Assembly: GCA_029820875.1 (NCBI GenBank)
Contig: JALGUK010000113.1
Span: 1 to 8,259, forward strand
Origin: Candidatus Zipacnadia bacterium
Lineage (GTDB): Bacteria; Armatimonadota; UBA5377; JALGUK01
Direction of reading: 5' to 3'
DNA: 8,259 nt
The notes beneath the pieces were generated by a model, which did no database searches, was not told the DNA's origin, and worked only from the letters and a program-made list of their open reading frames with translations. The position numbers and the translations under genes were made by a program. Position 1 is the stretch's first letter; every line of letters starts with the position of its first letter. Shown one piece after another: positions 6,636 through 8,259 of this stretch.

Positions 6636-8259
6636 GTGAAGCGTAACGTACAGACCACAGAACCTCTTGTAGAGCCTCGACCAGACCTGCAATTCCACGA
6701 AACAGTCCAGCCCTGCCTGCAACACCTTCGGCAGCGTGGTGTTCCCCTAATCGCTTTCGGCCAGACTGTTTTCTGGGATGAGCCCGTCAAGGCGCTGCTT
6801 TGCATTGCGTTGAAACGTTACGCACCCGAATTGCGGATTATCGCAGGCGTCCACGACGCGGATTACTTCAGCAAGACCCACGGTCCCGTGCCCCGCAGGC
6901 AGCGCTTTGAAATTCTGGGCCATGATATGGGCGTCACTCACGAACTGTGGGCGGCTATCGGGGAAGCATCGGCGCTCTTCGGCGGGGAGGTGCCCATCGA
7001 ACGCACGGCCCTCACCACCGCCGGCGTACCGATCCACCGCCTCGCCGCTCAACATCCCGACGGTCGGGACGCATTCTTCAGGGAGTACACGCAGGCTTTC
7101 GGCTGGCGTGGGATTGCCTGCACCTCCGGCGGGGACATGGTGGCCAGGGACGTTGAGATTCAAGAGGTCAGCGACGCTCTCCTGCAATTGGTACAGTGGG
7201 CGTTTGAGCACAGCGTCCGCTTCATTGCCGATTCGAGTGTTTCGGAACGAGCAGACTTCCTCCTCTCACAGATACAGGCGACAGCCGAGCGAATTCTCGA
7301 GCAGGACCCCGGCGCGAGCCTCAGCGAACTGTACAAGGCGCTGTTGCTGCGGTTTCACGAGATTCTACTGCAACGACCGCCCTGTCTGCTTATCGTGACC
7401 TCCTCAATCGAATACTTCCGTTTCAATCGCGAAACGTGTCTCCTACCCCGCTTCGACGTGCTGGACCGATATCTCGCCCCTCAAACGGCCTCCCGGTGGC
7501 GCGAAGCTTATGACCGCGTGGTCGCCGGCACTGGCATTTACACACTGGACAAGTTCGGCGAAGGGGCGATTCCTTTTGACCTGGTCCTGCCCATGCGCGG
7601 TCGTGGCACGCTTCGGATTTTGGGGCCGCGGCTGATTGTTGAGCTTCCCGACGAGGCGGCGGAGACCGAGCTTGAGCGGCCGATTCAATCCCGCTATGAC
7701 CTGGCCGAGGCCATCGAGCAGGAATTCGGCTCCGCGGCGACGCTTGTCGGCAAGGCAGTGGCTCTCCCGACGATGTTCTGCCGCGAGGGCGCGATGCTTC
7801 TGCACGAAGGCGCTTCAGAGTACGTGCGTCTGACACAACGCATGGTCCGGGAATTGGCCGATGCGGGAGAGCGGCTGGAACTCCATCCGATTGTACGCCT
7901 ACACCACGCCACCTGGGACTCGCTTGCCGGGGTGAAGCAGAAGTTCCGCCTGCCGCCGCACCTGGCGGCAGCATTCGGCAAGCCGGTGGTCACGGCCGAC
8001 GAGTTTGCCCGCCGCTGGCGACGGATGATGGGGGAGGCGATGGCTCTTCTATGGCAACTCGAACTGGCCCGGAAGCCGGATGAGGTCGCAGATATCCTCA
8101 GCAGGCGCAATGAAGCCGTCCGGGAGCTTCGCACGGCTTACCTGGCCGCTCGCGAACGCTGCAGACGGGTGGGGGCACGAATTCAAACACTGCGCGACAG
8201 GCACGCTGCGCTGCTGCGGGAAATGCGGCGCCTTCGTCGCCGAGGACCGGACGGGCGCA
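6636..8259 (+). CDS. Large protein of unknown function, possibly BshC-like; runs off the window end
   Basis: A frame open for 541 codons from GTG 6636 to the window end, with no stop. AGGAAAG at 6622-6628 lies seven bases before the GTG, and the gene follows the ligase closely, suggesting one operon. I do not firmly recognise the family. Visible features, in order: a hydrophobic-then-acidic block VPLIAFGQTVFWDEPVKALL followed by IAGVHDADYF (residues ~36-78), a middle part with LLIVTSSIEYFRF, a segment IPFDLVLPMRGRGTLRILGP, then ALPTMFCREGAMLLHEGASEYV and LELHPIVRLHHATW, and a basic C-terminal stretch from about residue 500 that looks like a coiled coil (RCRRVGARIQTLRDRHAALLREM, residues spread over heptads). 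The order GQ-block, D-x-D block, L-P-T followed by a glycine-rich turn, then a terminal coiled coil at ~540 residues recalls BshC, the cysteine-adding enzyme of bacillithiol synthesis. This is a motif-level resemblance only. Shorter frames on either strand here are shadows. Confidence 0.75.
   Translation, partial: MKRNVQTTEPLVEPRPDLQFHETVQPCLQHLRQRGVPLIAFGQTVFWDEPVKALLCIALKRYAPELRIIAGVHDADYFSKTHGPVPRRQRFEILGHDMGVTHELWAAIGEASALFGGEVPIERTALTTAGVPIHRLAAQHPDGRDAFFREYTQAFGWRGIACTSGGDMVARDVEIQEVSDALLQLVQWAFEHSVRFIADSSVSERADFLLSQIQATAERILEQDPGASLSELYKALLLRFHEILLQRPPCLLIVTSSIEYFRFNRETCLLPRFDVLDRYLAPQTASRWREAYDRVVAGTGIYTLDKFGEGAIPFDLVLPMRGRGTLRILGPRLIVELPDEAAETELERPIQSRYDLAEAIEQEFGSAATLVGKAVALPTMFCREGAMLLHEGASEYVRLTQRMVRELADAGERLELHPIVRLHHATWDSLAGVKQKFRLPPHLAAAFGKPVVTADEFARRWRRMMGEAMALLWQLELARKPDEVADILSRRNEAVRELRTAYLAARERCRRVGARIQTLRDRHAALLREMRRLRRRGPDGR

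Noticed and set aside
6591..6638. Readthrough fusion of the ligase with the next gene, which shares its frame
   Set aside because: Two consecutive stops (TAA TAG) separate them and the downstream gene has its own start and ribosome site; the shared frame is probably coincidence.
6907..7398. A 163-codon + strand frame and several - strand frames between 6747 and 8134
   Set aside because: They overlap the much longer frame from 6636, and their translations are arginine- and serine-rich low-complexity sequence typical of GC-rich shadow frames.
1..8259. Mobile elements, CRISPR arrays, tRNA or rRNA genes
   Set aside because: No transposase, repeat-spacer pattern, terminal repeats or RNA gene signature was seen on either strand.

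Overview
The window is GC-rich bacterial DNA, with GTG and TTG start codons and strong Shine-Dalgarno sites. Every gene I can support lies on the + strand. The lineage cannot be fixed from the sequence. Nothing points to a phage, plasmid, IS element, CRISPR array, tRNA or rRNA, and it reads as ordinary chromosome.

Bases 136-4279 are a high-affinity phosphate uptake operon in the classical order pstS-pstC-pstA-pstB-phoU. PstS is the lipoprotein that captures phosphate, PstC and PstA form the membrane channel, PstB is the ATPase, and PhoU connects transport to phosphate signalling. A possible Pho-type promoter precedes pstS. Two components are damaged. pstS has lost about 31 bases just after its GSGTG phosphate-binding loop, which shifts the frame. 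pstA has lost about 34 codons in frame, covering the end of its EAA loop and a membrane segment. pstC, pstB and phoU look complete. The lesions may be real decay or assembly errors.

Bases 4362-5030 encode a full-length endonuclease V homologue whose catalytic site appears dismantled: three metal-site acidic residues and a conserved lysine are replaced, while the fold signatures, DNA wedge and one histidine remain. This is the most unusual gene in the window.

After a 231-base gap, bases 5262-6593 encode a glutamine-synthetase-family ligase of the PuuA-like (gamma-glutamyl-amine) type rather than a housekeeping GlnA. It is followed 42 bases later by a reading frame of at least 541 codons (6636 to the window end, no stop). 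I do not firmly recognise its product, but its motif layout and length recall the bacillithiol enzyme BshC. The last two genes probably form a second operon.
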